Notes: a model not told the origin generated them from the letters alone. Shown: positions 8,037 through 16,650, counted from the first letter of the stretch. The stretch is 64,000 bases of DNA from Deinococcus sp. QL22 (GCF_023370075.1 NZ_CP097152.1:248001-312000), one strand, 5' to 3'. Numbers and translations are program-made.

Positions 8037-8660
8037 AGGGGTTGACCTGTAGGGTAAAACATGCGAAAGGGACGGTGTTATGGGCCGTCCCGACCTCACT
8101 TCACTGCCGCTTTCCACTGCTGTGCCCCTGCTCCGTCGTTGAACCCTTCCTTACACTCCACCGAACCTGCTTCATCCACACGAAAAAATCTCAGACGCAG
8201 AACTCCTGGCGATTGCCCTTCTTCAAAAACTGCATCAGGTGCCGTATTTCAGCCGCTGGTGGAGCTTTCTCAAGCTCAATCACTTCCCCCACTTTCCGTC
8301 CGGGACCCAGGCCCGCATTCGGCTGGCCCGCTTGACCCGGTGGTTGAGCAGCTCGCGACCGAAGTCCAGGAACTGGACTTCGGTGCCGTGGACTCCGAGC
8401 CCCTTCCTGTATCGACGTTCAAGCGAGCACCACGCTGCAAATTCAAGGGCGCGAGGTACGGATTGAGCACGGCTGAACCCGTCTACGGCTTCAAACTTCA
8501 TGCGTAGAGTGGCCTGAACGGCAAGACTGTGCGCTATGAGATTTGTCCAGCCAATGAGCATGATTTCAGCGTCTTGTGTGACATGAACAGAGTTTGGCCC
8601 TCCGTAGGAGGGCCAAAGCAGCTTGGGGATGAGGGGTATCAATCCGGGACGTGCCTGACG
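8037..8660 (+). mobile_element. IS982-family element, decayed
   Basis: The left end (AGGGGTTGACCTG) matches, inverted, the end at 12801-12813. Across several frames the plus strand encodes [23 protein letters not shown], then [18 protein letters not shown] and [16 protein letters not shown], then [11 protein letters not shown], which are IS982 transposase segments (DSxPLPV holds a catalytic Asp). At least two frameshifts separate them and the 3' end is missing. A 25-bp coding palindrome lies at 8593-8617. Confidence 0.7.
8593..8617. repeat. 25-bp palindrome inside IS982 transposase remnant
   Basis: TTTGGCCCTCC and its exact complement GGAGGGCCAAA flank GTA. It lies within codons for [10 protein letters not shown]. 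One of a series of such coding palindromes in transposase genes of this window. Confidence 0.9.
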
Positions 8661-8797
8661 CCGGTTGAAACGGCGAGTAATGTCTTCGCCTGACTCACGA
8701 TGATCGCAGCCGTGTCATACGACCGGCTCAACCGCTCCAATGTGGCGCGTTCCTCCTCAGTTAGAGCACGCAGCGGGTTTTTCTGGACACGGGGCAT
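8655..8797 (-). pseudogene. IS630-type transposase N-terminal scrap
   Basis: From ATG 8797 the minus strand reads [46 protein letters not shown], the HTH start of IS630-type transposases. The frame then meets the end of the IS982 remnant and no catalytic domain follows. Confidence 0.55.
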
Positions 8798-8856
8798 CCT
8801 CAAAGACTACGCCCGTGGCAAGTGACCCACCAGGAGAGCGGAGAGTGGGTTTTAGC

Positions 8857-9078
8857 TCAGACCCAGGCTTGGGCCGTCCATAGGGCGCCGGGCGTTCTGG
8901 CTTGACTCAGGCGAATGACGGTGCCCCGCTCGTCCTCCCAGACTTGTACGTGCTCACCGCCGTGCATCCTGAGTGCGTTGTCATGGGCGATATAGCGATC
9001 TGAGCAGTGCACCAGCGTCACGACCCGGTCTCCAGTTTCCACGAGCACCTGCTCACCGTTATGCGTCAATACTTTCAT
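8857..9078 (-). CDS. Small conserved hypothetical protein (73 aa), paralogue of 21515-21730
   Basis: ATG 9078 gives MKVLTHNGEQVLVETGDRVVTLVH, then DRYIAHDNAL, EHVQVWEDERGTVIRLSQ and LWTAQAWV. The gene at 21515 shares the order KVL ... DRYVAW ... VEIWEDEVGHVIRLSKP ... PWDAQAWI, so both positions are under coding constraint. The fold looks like a short all-beta domain. No function is known to me. Confidence 0.65.
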   Translation of the reverse strand: MKVLTHNGEQVLVETGDRVVTLVHCSDRYIAHDNALRMHGGEHVQVWEDERGTVIRLSQARTPGALWTAQAWV

Positions 9079-9084
9079 GGCTGA

Positions 9085-9870
9085 GGCTAAAACAGCGTGA
9101 TTTCCTACAATGAAGTGCTTCTTGCCAATAGCTTCATAAGTGTGAAGCGTTCTGCCCTGGCTGCTTCGCCGAGCCGTCTTAAGGATGCCGATCCCTGACC
9201 AGCATTTATAGATTGAGTACACGAGTGATGTTGAGGGCTAAACCGACTCCAGCACCCGGCCCAGGAAGTGGGCACGCTGCCGCGTGATGATCAAGCATTC
9301 GCCCGGCAGGTCGTCGGCCGGACGAAGTCAGAGATCGCATCCGCCCTCCAGTCCAGTCTCCGGCACGGCCAAGCTCTCGCGTAGGGGGCCGTTGTTACTG
9401 ACAGAAGCCCGGCCGATCATGGCGGGGGTACCTTGGCGTTTGGGAAGACCTACTCCCGCCGAAGCGTGGGGAGAACATACAAAACCACGAGCATTCGTTC
9501 CCAAGAGCAAGTGTCTCGACTCGTGGTAAGACACCTCCAATTCCGACGCGCTCATGCCGCATCTACCCGGATCAGCACCCCGATGCCTGCCTCTGTCGCC
9601 GTGCAGAAGCCCGTGTCTACGGCGTCCAGTATCCTGAAATAGCGCCGATGGTGCGTCCGTTGGTTGGGCTGCTGGAAGACATGGTGACCGCAGGCATTAA
9701 AGCGGCGTACCCGTTGGCCGTCAAGCGCAAGGAATACCGGACAGCTCCGGCAAGCTTGACGCCCTCTGTGCGCCTCAACGCTCAAGACCGCTTTACGGGG
9801 TTTGCATCCTCTGACAAGGTGAACAGAGGACAGTCGAAGTCTTAGAGGAGACCAAATTCTAGTGGAGGTG
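9085..9870 (+). other. Region with unassigned coding scraps
   Basis: No complete gene is recognised. A frame ending with TAG at 9382-9384 reads QEVGTLPRDDQAFARQVVGRTKSEIASALQ and looks like the 3' end of a lost gene. A second frame from about 9500 to 9845 reads YPDQHPDACLCRRAEARVYGV and GLLEDMVTAGIKAAYPLAVKRKEYR. Both have gene-like composition but no family I can name. Confidence 0.3.
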
Positions 9871-9874
9871 ACAG

Positions 9875-10051
9875 ATGACGCGTCATGACGAAGAAGAGCA
9901 GCGTACAAAGACCCGTCAGCCTGAAGCGGTGCCGGAAGAGCACGGTCAACCTGAGCCCACAGATCACCAGGGTCAGGAACGCCCGAATCCCAGCACAGGG
10001 CCGGGCACGCATGGTCGGCCTTCAGACGATGCAGACCCCGGCCACAGCTGA
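9875..10051 (+). CDS. Small acidic, probably disordered protein (58 aa)
   Basis: ATG 9875 sits 6-8 bp after GGAGGTG, a strong ribosome site. The product (MTRHDEEEQRTKTRQPEAVPEEHGQPEPTDH...) is rich in Glu, Pro, Gln and His and ends ...DADPGHS. A terminator-like hairpin follows at 10069. Good RBS plus terminator support a real gene; function unknown. Confidence 0.5.
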   Translation: MTRHDEEEQRTKTRQPEAVPEEHGQPEPTDHQGQERPNPSTGPGTHGRPSDDADPGHS

Positions 10052-10068
10052 GGAGCGCTTTCCTCCTG

Positions 10069-10102
10069 CGCCCCAGCTGTGGCTAAGGGCGGGGGCGGTT
10101 TT
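10069..10102 (+). terminator. Rho-independent-type terminator
   Basis: CGCCCC pairs with GGGGCG, with an inner AGC/GCT, followed by GTTTTTGG, 18 bp after the small gene ending at 10051. A similar motif (GCCCCAGCT ... GGCGGTTTTTGG) follows the next gene, so this may be a species-typical terminator. Confidence 0.5.
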
Positions 10103-10217
10103 TGGGTTGAATTTAGTTATGGGTCGCCGGGCACACACTCCTGGCCGATGGAGACGGCGGAGAAGGCACAAATGTGCGTCAGATGGCTGTGAGACACCTC
10201 CTCCTACACTGCTGGAC

Positions 10218-10538
10218 ATGACATTCCACACCCTTCCAAGTGCTGTCCACCTGGAACAGCTCAAGCAAGACCTTGAAGAGCGCCTTCCTACGAACTGTAC
10301 CGTCTACGTGGAAGGCTCGCCAGCCGTGATGCCTGAGGTATTTACCGTCACCGTCAAGACCTATCAGGTCAAAACGGCGACAATTGCTGGGGTCGTGTTG
10401 CCTTTTGTGGCGATGAAATGGAAGCAGAAAACACAGCAACAAATCACAGAGGATGTGGCCGCGCTCGTTCAGGTGGAACTGATGAAGGGGTTACCGCCCA
10501 AAGGCTCGGAAGGCTTCACGCGCCGCACACTCCACTAA
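10218..10538 (+). CDS. Hypothetical protein (106 aa)
   Basis: ATG 10218 gives MTFHTLPSAVHLEQLKQDLEERLPTNCTVYVEGSPAVMPEVFTVTVKTYQVKTATIAGVVLPF... A helix-strand alternation with a basic C-terminus is visible. The frame is open further upstream but that part is low-complexity Arg-rich and overlaps the previous terminator, so the internal ATG is preferred. Family not recognised. Confidence 0.5.
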   Translation: MTFHTLPSAVHLEQLKQDLEERLPTNCTVYVEGSPAVMPEVFTVTVKTYQVKTATIAGVVLPFVAMKWKQKTQQQITEDVAALVQVELMKGLPPKGSEGFTRRTLH

Positions 10539-10547
10539 TAGGCGTCC

Positions 10548-10585
10548 CTGCCCCAGCTTTGGTTGGCAGGCGGAGGCGGTTTTTG
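10548..10585 (+). terminator. Terminator-like hairpin
   Basis: CTGCC pairs with GGCAG around CCAGCTTTGG, followed by GCGGAGGCGGTTTTT, 9 bp after the stop at 10538. It shares sequence with the terminator at 10069. The following 250 bp up to the MarR gene show nothing I can identify. Confidence 0.45.
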
Positions 10586-10842
10586 GCGTTGGGGGTGGGC
10601 GAGCTGATGGAGAGGCTCAGCAAGCCGGACAGGTGGTGGAATCGTCGATGCTTTGAAGTGCCTATCTTACAAAACTGGCCCAGCGTTTCTGCCGCGAGGG
10701 TGGTCACGCGTCGGCACAAGCGACCCCCAGTACTGGAATTCAGCCGCTCTCGTGGTGTGATTGCGGTGGGGAGAGGTGATTCGGCCCAGCTTGAGGTTGG
10801 AAACGTGCTGGCGGTTGGAGTAAAAATATGGGTTGCCGCTGC

Positions 10843-11280
10843 TTACTTCAAAGAATCAAGGAGCGCGGAGAGCGCCCGGAGTTGCGTCGCAGGCACGTGC
10901 CCGATGAGGTCCTCGCTGATATGGGCTGCAGAGGAGAGGGCATGGCTGAGCAGTTCACTGCCCGTGGGGGTGAGGGCGACGTAACTGATGCGTGCGTCGC
11001 GGATGTCTGGCAGGCGCGTGATCAGGCCAATCTTTTCCAGAGGGAGGAGCAGCCGCGTCACCCCCGAGGCGGTCAACCCCAGCTGCGTGGCCAGATCGCT
11101 GCGGCGCACCTTGCCCTGAGGCACTTGAGCCACGAAGTAGAGGACAGTGAAGTCGTTCAGACTGAGCCCGTGCAAGGCGCTGAGACGGTGATCGATGTGA
11201 CGGGTGAGGACGGCGGTCGCCCGGTTTAGGTTGAGGCAGAATTGAAGGGTGTCACGTCCGACCGGATCAGGCTCAGACAT
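10843..11280 (-). CDS. MarR-family transcriptional regulator
   Basis: 145 residues. The winged HTH reads VRRSDLATQLGLTASGVTRLLLPLEKIGLITRLPDIRDARISYVALT, with the DxRD wing typical of MarR. It starts inside the end of the upstream kinase gene (ATG 11280; 11295 also in frame), so the two are co-translated. A 34-bp near-perfect dyad upstream of the kinase is its probable operator, implying autoregulation. Ligand unknown. Confidence 0.85.
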   Translation of the reverse strand: MSEPDPVGRDTLQFCLNLNRATAVLTRHIDHRLSALHGLSLNDFTVLYFVAQVPQGKVRRSDLATQLGLTASGVTRLLLPLEKIGLITRLPDIRDARISYVALTPTGSELLSHALSSAAHISEDLIGHVPATQLRALSALLDSLK

Positions 11281-11785
11281 GTGCTCCTGCTCCATGAAGT
11301 GCTTCGGCTAATTCTGACGCGGTTGGTGGCTGGTATACCCGTTCCATCATGTCGAACATGGCTGGGGTGACGGTCAGGGCGAATGTTTCGCCTTGGATCT
11401 CGTTGCGGTGGAGCACACGTGAGCGGCGGAGATCGGCTGGCGCGTCAATCAGGTGAAATGTCGGTGTCGCGCCGCATTGTACGGCCAACTGCCGGGCACG
11501 CTCGCGGTCATCGGTGGTCAAGAACCCGAGGTCGAGGATGACGGAGATATGGACGGTCACGAGTTGCTGAACCATAGTCCAAATCTGAGTATGGCAGCGG
11601 GCAACGCGCGCCATGACCCAGCTCAGGTCAAGTGGTTGAGGCAGATCCGAGCCGTAGAGGGTGACCATCCACTCATCCATGGAGAACCGCACCCCCTGGG
11701 TCTGGGTGGTCAATGTCCGTGCGTGGGTGGTTTTGCCGGCGCCTTGAGGACCGTAGATAACGTGCACAATGGGGAGGGGCTTCAT
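11273..11785 (-). CDS. P-loop kinase/ATPase, zeta-toxin/chloramphenicol-phosphotransferase-like
   Basis: 170 residues. Walker A is VIYGPQGAGKTTHA at residues 10-22; RFSMDEWMVTLYG is the acidic second motif of small-molecule or nucleotide kinases; VILDLGFLTTDDRERARQLA resembles the Walker B/substrate region; Arg-rich LRRSRVLHRN follows. Such proteins phosphorylate small substrates, sometimes antibiotics. First gene of a two-gene operon with MarR, behind the dyad at 11807. The true substrate cannot be told. Confidence 0.7.
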   Translation of the reverse strand: MKPLPIVHVIYGPQGAGKTTHARTLTTQTQGVRFSMDEWMVTLYGSDLPQPLDLSWVMARVARCHTQIWTMVQQLVTVHISVILDLGFLTTDDRERARQLAVQCGATPTFHLIDAPADLRRSRVLHRNEIQGETFALTVTPAMFDMMERVYQPPTASELAEALHGAGAHV

Positions 11786-11806
11786 CTGGACTCCTGTTCA
11801 ATCTCA

Positions 11807-11840
11807 TTGATATGTATTTGATAGATCAAATATATATCAA
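11807..11840. promoter_or_regulatory. 34-bp near-perfect operator dyad
   Basis: The half TTGATATGTATTTGATA is mirrored by GATCAAATATATATCAA with one mismatch plus the central pair. The inner core TTTGATAGATCAAA is perfect apart from its centre. It is AT-rich in a GC-rich setting, 21 bp upstream of the kinase start, and has the size of MarR-family operators. It probably overlaps the operon promoter. Confidence 0.75.
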
Positions 11841-12032
11841 CCTTAAGCTTGATCGCCTGTGGTGTCCAGCCCATGGGCCATTGTGCCTATATCCTGCTCT
11901 GCGATAGTCCTCGGAAGCTGCCTTCAATCAGGTGGTGTAGATGTTCAAACACCACTTGAAATTCTGCGATCTCAGCACCTGATGGTCTTCCGAGCTACCC
12001 GTACTCCCGGTGATTGAAGTCCCCTTGGCTGA
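11841..12032. other. Spacer with an unassigned C-terminal scrap
   Basis: On the minus strand a short frame reads GRPSGAEIAEFQVVFEHLHHLIEGSFRGLSQSRI then stop near 11895. It may be the remnant of a regulator C-terminus. Nothing else is recognisable. Confidence 0.25.
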
Positions 12033-12419
12033 TCAAGAGCCCGAGCCGTATGGGCGTGTGATGACTTCTAAACCATGCCCAGCAGCATCCTTGAACTACA
12101 CGCCGCGTCCACCGTGGTGGGTATTCATCTGCCCAGGTTGCGTGCCCTGTGGATCTAACCCATGTTCGAGGCCAGTCGCCTGTATTCGCGTGTAACTCTG
12201 GTCGAAGGTGTCGTCGTCCACGAGAAACGCAACGCGCTGCATTTGAATCTCCTCCACCCTGGGCTCTGCACACTGGAGATGCACACCCTCGGTGAGGCTC
12301 ACGCTGGTCAAAGGCCCCCAAGAGGTCGGTTCGGGCAAGCCGAACAGGTGCGCGAAGAAGGACGCAGAGGCCTGCCGGTCACGGGCGGCGAGGAGGACAT
12401 GATTGAATTGAACGCTCAT
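12033..12419 (-). pseudogene. Glyoxalase/VOC superfamily protein with premature stop
   Basis: ATG 12419 (AGGAG upstream) opens a VOC domain: MSVQFNHVLLAARDRQASASFFAHLFGLPEP ... VHLQCAEPRVEEIQMQRVAFLVDDDTFD ... GQMNTHHGGRGV. There an in-frame TAG replaces the Tyr of the usual VYFxDPDGHxLE motif, after which the same frame continues FKDAAGHGLEVITRPYGSGS to a natural TGA at 12033. A single substitution thus removes the last strand with its metal-binding Glu. Confidence 0.78.
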
Positions 12420-12559
12420 TCGAGCCACTCCTGGCGTGGCATCACCCTGTCTCAAGCAGCCGGACATCAGCGCACAACGCTCTTCCTGAGCCTACTGGGT
12501 GTGCGCCTGCAGCGCAAGTTTGGCCCTAGACACAGCTCGAGGCTCCAAATTGACCGCAA

Positions 12560-12813
12560 CGAGTCACGTGCCTGATTCAGGAGCAAGCGGCACCAGCGGC
12601 TGAAATACGCGACCTTGTGCAGGGGTGGGAGGATCGCGACCCCGATGAGATCAACATCGCTTCTCATCGGGGAAGTGGATGCGCTTCGGTGGAGTGTGAG
12701 GCAGGGTTCAGCGACTGAGCAAGGGGACAGCGACCTTGAGGGTTAGAAAAGTGAGGTCGGGACGGCCCAGAGCACCGTCCCTTTCGCATTTTCCGCCGCT
12801 CAGGTCAACCCCT
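12560..12813 (-). mobile_element. IS982-family element end, second decayed copy
   Basis: Inverted relative to the copy at 8037: both start with AGGGGTTGACCTG, then a GGGACGG/CCGTCCC hairpin, and then similar 5' coding sequence (here VAILPPLHKVAYFSRW). The rest of the element is gone. With the copy at 8037 it brackets a 4.8-kb accessory segment. Confidence 0.65.
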
Positions 12814-13039
12814 TATGTAGTACGTCTGGGTCCATTCCTGATCAGAATGGAGATTGCCAGGCCAGTCCGAGCCGCCAAGTCCGCGTCAACCCCAGGTCCA
12901 GCAAGACCGTCGAATAGTCCGGACCGGCTCGGGCGCTCTTCTCGAAAACTGAACGCTATCCAAGGCCACCAAGCCTGCACCATAAGAGCCAGTGCCGAGA
13001 GAGTCCGACCTGCTCCACCCCTTTCTCCAGGAGGTTGTT
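12814..13039 (+). ncRNA. IS110 5' non-coding region, candidate bridge RNA
   Basis: 226 bp without a gene precede the IS110 transposase. IS110-group elements are known to encode a structured bridge RNA in the left non-coding end. A clear stem is present (CCATTC-CTGATCAG-AATGG near 12830-12848), followed by further short inverted repeats. Position and stem fit, but the RNA and its guide loops are inferred only. Confidence 0.35.
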
Positions 13040-14041
13040 ATGTTTGCCCTCGGCCTGGACATCGGAAAAGACTCTCTCTACGCACATTTACGGCTCAACG
13101 ACGACCTGGAACAGTCACTCCCTAACCTCCCGAACACGCCCACTGGATTCAAGGGCCTGCTGCAGTGGGCCCAACACCACGGTGTGACGCCAACGGAGCT
13201 GCACGTGGTGATGGAGGCCACCGGCGTGTACTGGGAGCAGTGCGCGAACGTCCTGTTCAGTGCGGGCTGTACCGTCAGCGTGGTGAATCCCACCAGCATC
13301 AAATACTTCGCCCGCGCCACACTCAAACGGGGCAAGACCGACCGCATGGACGCAGCGGTCATTGCCCTGTATGGCGCCATGATGCGGCCGAAACCTTGGT
13401 CACCGCCCAGTACAGCGCTGCAGGAACTCAAGCAACTCGTCCGTGAACGCACGGCGTTGTGCGAAGCGCTGACACAGGATCAGAACCGATTGCACGCCTT
13501 AGAACGCCGGCAGCATGAAAGCCAGATCGTCGTGGCGTTGCTGAACACGCGCATTGCCCTGCTGAAGCAACAGATCTTGGAGCTCGAAACGGCCATCCGC
13601 AGCCTCATCCACGCGAATGACGCGTTGCGTGAGCCCTTTGAGTTGCTGACCAGCGTTCCTGGATTCGGCTTGCTCACGGCAGCATCGGTGTTGGCAGAAA
13701 CGGAGGGTTTTGCGGTGTTGGAAACCGGCAAGCAAAGATCAGCTCATGCTGGCATTGCTCCCTCTCCGTTTCAGTCGGGTACGAGTGTGAAAGGCCGAGG
13801 GCGCATTTCAAAAACGGGCAATGCTCACCTGAGGCGTTCGGCGTACCTTGCGGCCTGGAGTGTCACGCGAAACAAAGGGCACCTGGGTGACTTCTATCGT
13901 CGTCTGCGAGCCAATGGAAAGCCACCCAAGGTGGCTTTGATCGCGCTTGGGCATAAATTGTTACGGACAGGACTGGCCGTCGTGAGATCAGGGCAGCCAT
14001 TGGGCGAAACGTACGTGAAACCAGCTTCACACCAGGTGTGA
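13040..14041 (+). CDS. IS110-family transposase (intact)
   Basis: 333 residues, start ATG 13040 behind AGGAGG. The N-terminal RuvC-like DEDD domain shows LGLDIGK (Asp7), VVMEATGVYW (Glu), and KTDRMDAAV (Asp, Asp). The C-terminal serine domain reads LTSVPGFGLLTAASVLAETEGF and AGIAPSPFQSGTSVKGRGRISKTGNAHLR, which contains the nucleophile region. Length and motifs are complete, in contrast to most transposases here. Element ends could not be fixed because IS110 lacks clear terminal repeats. Confidence 0.92.
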   Translation: MFALGLDIGKDSLYAHLRLNDDLEQSLPNLPNTPTGFKGLLQWAQHHGVTPTELHVVMEATGVYWEQCANVLFSAGCTVSVVNPTSIKYFARATLKRGKTDRMDAAVIALYGAMMRPKPWSPPSTALQELKQLVRERTALCEALTQDQNRLHALERRQHESQIVVALLNTRIALLKQQILELETAIRSLIHANDALREPFELLTSVPGFGLLTAASVLAETEGFAVLETGKQRSAHAGIAPSPFQSGTSVKGRGRISKTGNAHLRRSAYLAAWSVTRNKGHLGDFYRRLRANGKPPKVALIALGHKLLRTGLAVVRSGQPLGETYVKPASHQV

Positions 14042-14389
14042 AGTGGTTCGGCGAACGGGCGACCACTGTAGACAACCTCCAAAAACTACGCTATCTATTC
14101 CCGGTAACTTAATATTGAGCAAGCCAAATCTACCCAGTGGCGATCTGAAGTTCAGACCGCTGGATCAACGGCGTGTTGCCAAGCCAGGTGGGCCTTGGAC
14201 TGATTCGTTCTTCCATTGAGCGCGGGGACAGTGGTGCGGGTGGAGAGTTGAAATGCGGGCATGTCGGGCCAAGAATTCCCGCGCTCGTCGAGGTTTCCTG
14301 AAGCCCAACTGACTTCGCTCCTGATCCCGGGGAGGCCGATGGGATTGCCAGGTCAAGGTATGGCAGCGCGCCGTTGAGATGACTTGGAT

Positions 14390-14410
14390 GTGCTCCACAG
14401 CGTGGAGCAC
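14390..14410. repeat. 21-bp palindrome in IS6 transposase
   Basis: GTGCTCCAC and GTGGAGCAC flank AGC within the coding sequence for PVLHAVEHI. Confidence 0.85.
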
Positions 14411-14629
14411 GGGAACTTCTCGAATGGCCGCCCCGTAGCTCCAGCGCTTGTCGGTATGAATGACGTCTGGGACATCGTAGTGGACGAATAGACATTCTTT
14501 GAATGTCTTCGCGGCCTGGGTGTACCGGTGGCGCTGCAACAGGATGTCGAGCACCGCGCCGGATTCTAGGGCGGCCCGCCACACCCCGTGTCTCTTGCCA
14601 CCCATCTCGGTGCACACCTCGTCCAAGAA

Positions 14630-14660
14630 CCACCGGGAACCCCGGCAGGGTTCCCGGTGG
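14630..14660. repeat. 31-bp palindrome in IS6 transposase
   Basis: CCACCGGGAACCC and its exact complement GGGTTCCCGGTGG flank CGGCA. Same codons (HREPCRGSRW) as the palindromes at 4188 and 54947. Confidence 0.9.
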
Positions 14661-14900
14661 CGGAGCTCCTCGGTGAGGAGCGGCGCGAACTTGATCTTCG
14701 ACTGGCGGAGGGTGTCGTGACTGACGATCGTGCCGCGCTGGTGCAGCAATTCTTGGACATCGCGCTCGCTCAGAGGAAAGCCGGTGGGAGAGCCAAAGGG
14801 CGTGCCGGATGATACTGAGCGGAAAACGGTGTCGGTAGGGCTTGCGGTCGGTCACGGACGGACAGCCTACTGCGGTTAAGCTGCCAGAACCCTGCCGGAT

Positions 14901-15551
14901 GCTTCTGCACCGAGTACGCCCCTGCGGGTGGTTTCGCTGGAGTGCAGCACAGACCGTCGTACCGAGTTGGGAAAGTCTAGTCAGGGCCACGCCCTCCACC
15001 CTTGTGGGTCACTCTGCCAGCGCCTGAAGCCGACTGGTGTGCCTGCAGAGCGAACGCTCCTGGGAGCGCGTGCCCACTGCCGTGAGGGGCGTTCCACCAC
15101 CGATTTACCGCCGTAGGTCGTATGACGTGGTATTCGGCGGCAACCTGCGTCCAGCAGGCTCTTCCACCATCGCTTGATCGGGAGTTTGAGGGATTATCGA
15201 GCATCCACCTGTGCGCTCGCGCTGCTTCCGGAACCCTGACCGGAATTCCTGAGGGCACAGTTGCTCGGTGAGCTTTGGGCATAGGTGGATACGTCTTCAG
15301 GCAAGGGGACTCGGCGGTTGGCCCATCAAACATTTTCAGGCAGCTGAGAGACAACCAGACCGCCTGTCCGGCAATGATCGCCGCAGAGGAGGAACAGAAC
15401 CCGGTGTCCCTGACTGACCGGACAACCTGGCTGCAGTGCGTCTAGGCCACCTGCCCTGCTGCAGTCAGACTGCTGACAGAAGAGACACGTATGCTTTAGA
15501 GAACTTAAAGAAGACTTTCATGTGTTACCCATGAAGTTTGAGGGAGTGCTT
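14901..15551. other. Intergenic/decayed DNA, 650 bp
   Basis: No convincing gene. A minus-strand stretch near 15130-15210 (QVAAEYHVIRPTAVNRWWN) resembles a transposase HTH but has no partner domain. Nothing else was identified. Confidence 0.3.
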
Positions 15552-15743
15552 ATGGATGATCAGACGGCAGGCCTAAAATCCATTCCTTTCGATGTCAACG
15601 ATCTGATCCGCGGTGACGACGGCGAGTTCTATCATCTTCCGACTCTGCGCGCCCTGAATGCCGCTGGACGACTGTCGCCGGACAGCATTGGCTACCTCCT
15701 CCTGCTTGAACGCAGTTGCGAGCGCACCCGCCTGATAGCCTGA
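15552..15743 (+). CDS. Small hypothetical protein (63 aa)
   Basis: ATG 15552 follows GGGAG at 5-bp spacing and gives MDDQTAGLKSIPFDVNDLIRGDDGEFYHLPTLRALNAAGRLSPDSIGYLLLLERSCERTRLIA. Acidic N-terminal part, helical C-terminal part with a leucine run. ATG 15531 is in frame but lacks a good RBS. No family recognised. Confidence 0.5.
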   Translation: MDDQTAGLKSIPFDVNDLIRGDDGEFYHLPTLRALNAAGRLSPDSIGYLLLLERSCERTRLIA

Positions 15744-15817
15744 CCTCTTTCCGGCCGGTTCCAGTCAATTCTGGAGTCGGTGAGGGCTTGCCAGGATGCC
15801 GGCTGTCCTCACCGCCT

Positions 15818-16262
15818 TCAGCGGCCTTTAAACTCGGTCACGCCCTTGTTCATCTCCAGCTTGCCACTGGCGTGCAGCAGTGGACTGCGTTCTGTGCCGA
15901 AGCTGGAATAACGCCCCAGATGACTGATCTTCGCTTCCGCGCCGGTCAGGTCTACGGCGAACAAGGCCACCCAGAACGAGAAGTGGTTGCGTCCGAGGAC
16001 TGGTGTGCGCACTTCCTGTCCCAGGTCATCTTTAAACACGGCTACCGGCCGGTACCCCGCAAATGATCCGACGCCGTTTTCCACGGCGCTGCACGCTGCA
16101 AACACGACATGTGCGACCTCTTCCGGACGGTGAATGACCGCCGTCTCCTTCCCGGCTGTTGTGCTGTCCGCCGAGAGGGTGATGTAGGGCGCGGCTCTGC
16201 AAGCGCCCTGGTTGCGGTAGCACACCTTGCCGGTCGTGCTGTCTTTCAGCACATAACGGAGT
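15818..16262 (-). pseudogene. Unidentified gene, 5'-truncated
   Basis: About 145 codons of gene-like sequence end with TGA at 15818: VCYRNQGACRAAPYITLSADSTTAGKETAVIHRPEEVAHVVFAACSAVENGVGSFAGYRPVAVFKDDLGQEV ... LEMNKGVTEFKGR. Upstream of about 16262 the same frame runs antisense through an IS3-type integrase scrap, so the true 5' end was lost by that insertion. I do not recognise the family. Confidence 0.45.
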
Positions 16263-16264
16263 CT

Positions 16265-16650
16265 ATCGATGCACCTTGCTAGCTCACGCTGGACGAAGCC
16301 GTCGCCGTCCTGTGGGCCGAGGGCCACCCGGAGACGATCCTCGTGCAAAGTGACGGCGGCAGCGACTTCACGAGCGAGGTCTTTCAACAGGGCTGCTTGA
16401 AGTACGGCCTCTGGGTGCGCTCCAAAGTGTCCCAGCCAGGCGGCACCGGAATCCTGGAAAGACTCAACAAAACCTACAAATATCAATTCGCTTTCCGTCA
16501 CGACTGGAAGTCCATGGCGGAGGTTCGAGGCGCCATGCCAGACGTTTATCACTGATACAACCACCAACGCCGTCACTCGGCGCCTGGCTACGCCACGCCT
16601 TGGTCGACACTCACCTCATCGGCGAACGCTCGCAACGCCGCTTGAAGAAT
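16265..16650 (+). mobile_element. IS3-type transposase, C-terminal integrase scrap
   Basis: The plus strand reads LTLDEAVAVLWAEGHPETILVQSDGGSDFTSEVFQQ (second catalytic Asp), GTGILERLNKTYKYQFAFRHDW (catalytic Glu region) and, after an in-frame TGA at about 16553 replacing Trp, YNHQRRHSAPGYATPW. Only the last ~120 codons of an rve integrase remain, with no terminal repeat found. Confidence 0.65.

Larger units (their letters stand above)
14140..14900 (-). mobile_element. IS6-family element, decayed
   Basis: Minus-strand frames encode DRKPYRHRFP ... LSERDVQELLHQRGTIVSHDTLRQSKIKFAPLLTEELRHREPCRGSRWFLDEVCTEMGGKRHGVWRAALESGAVLDILLQRHRYTQAAKTF, then DVPDVIHTDKRWSYGAAIRE and HIQVISTARC. This is an IS6 DDE transposase with a frameshift near 14760 and substitutions in conserved places (TDK for TDQ). 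The C-terminus runs to 14165. Coding palindromes sit at 14630-14660 and 14390-14410. Confidence 0.8.

Noticed and set aside
14755..14999. Upstream end of a 289-codon minus frame
   Set aside because: Beyond the IS6 start it has no homology; only the segment matching IS6 transposase was annotated.
14977..15354. Transposase HTH in a minus-strand frame
   Set aside because: A single short motif-like stretch without neighbouring catalytic sequence is too weak to call.
16262..16576. N-terminal part of the 252-codon minus frame ending at 15818
   Set aside because: This part is antisense to an IS3-type integrase scrap; only the part below ~16262 looks like a real gene remnant.
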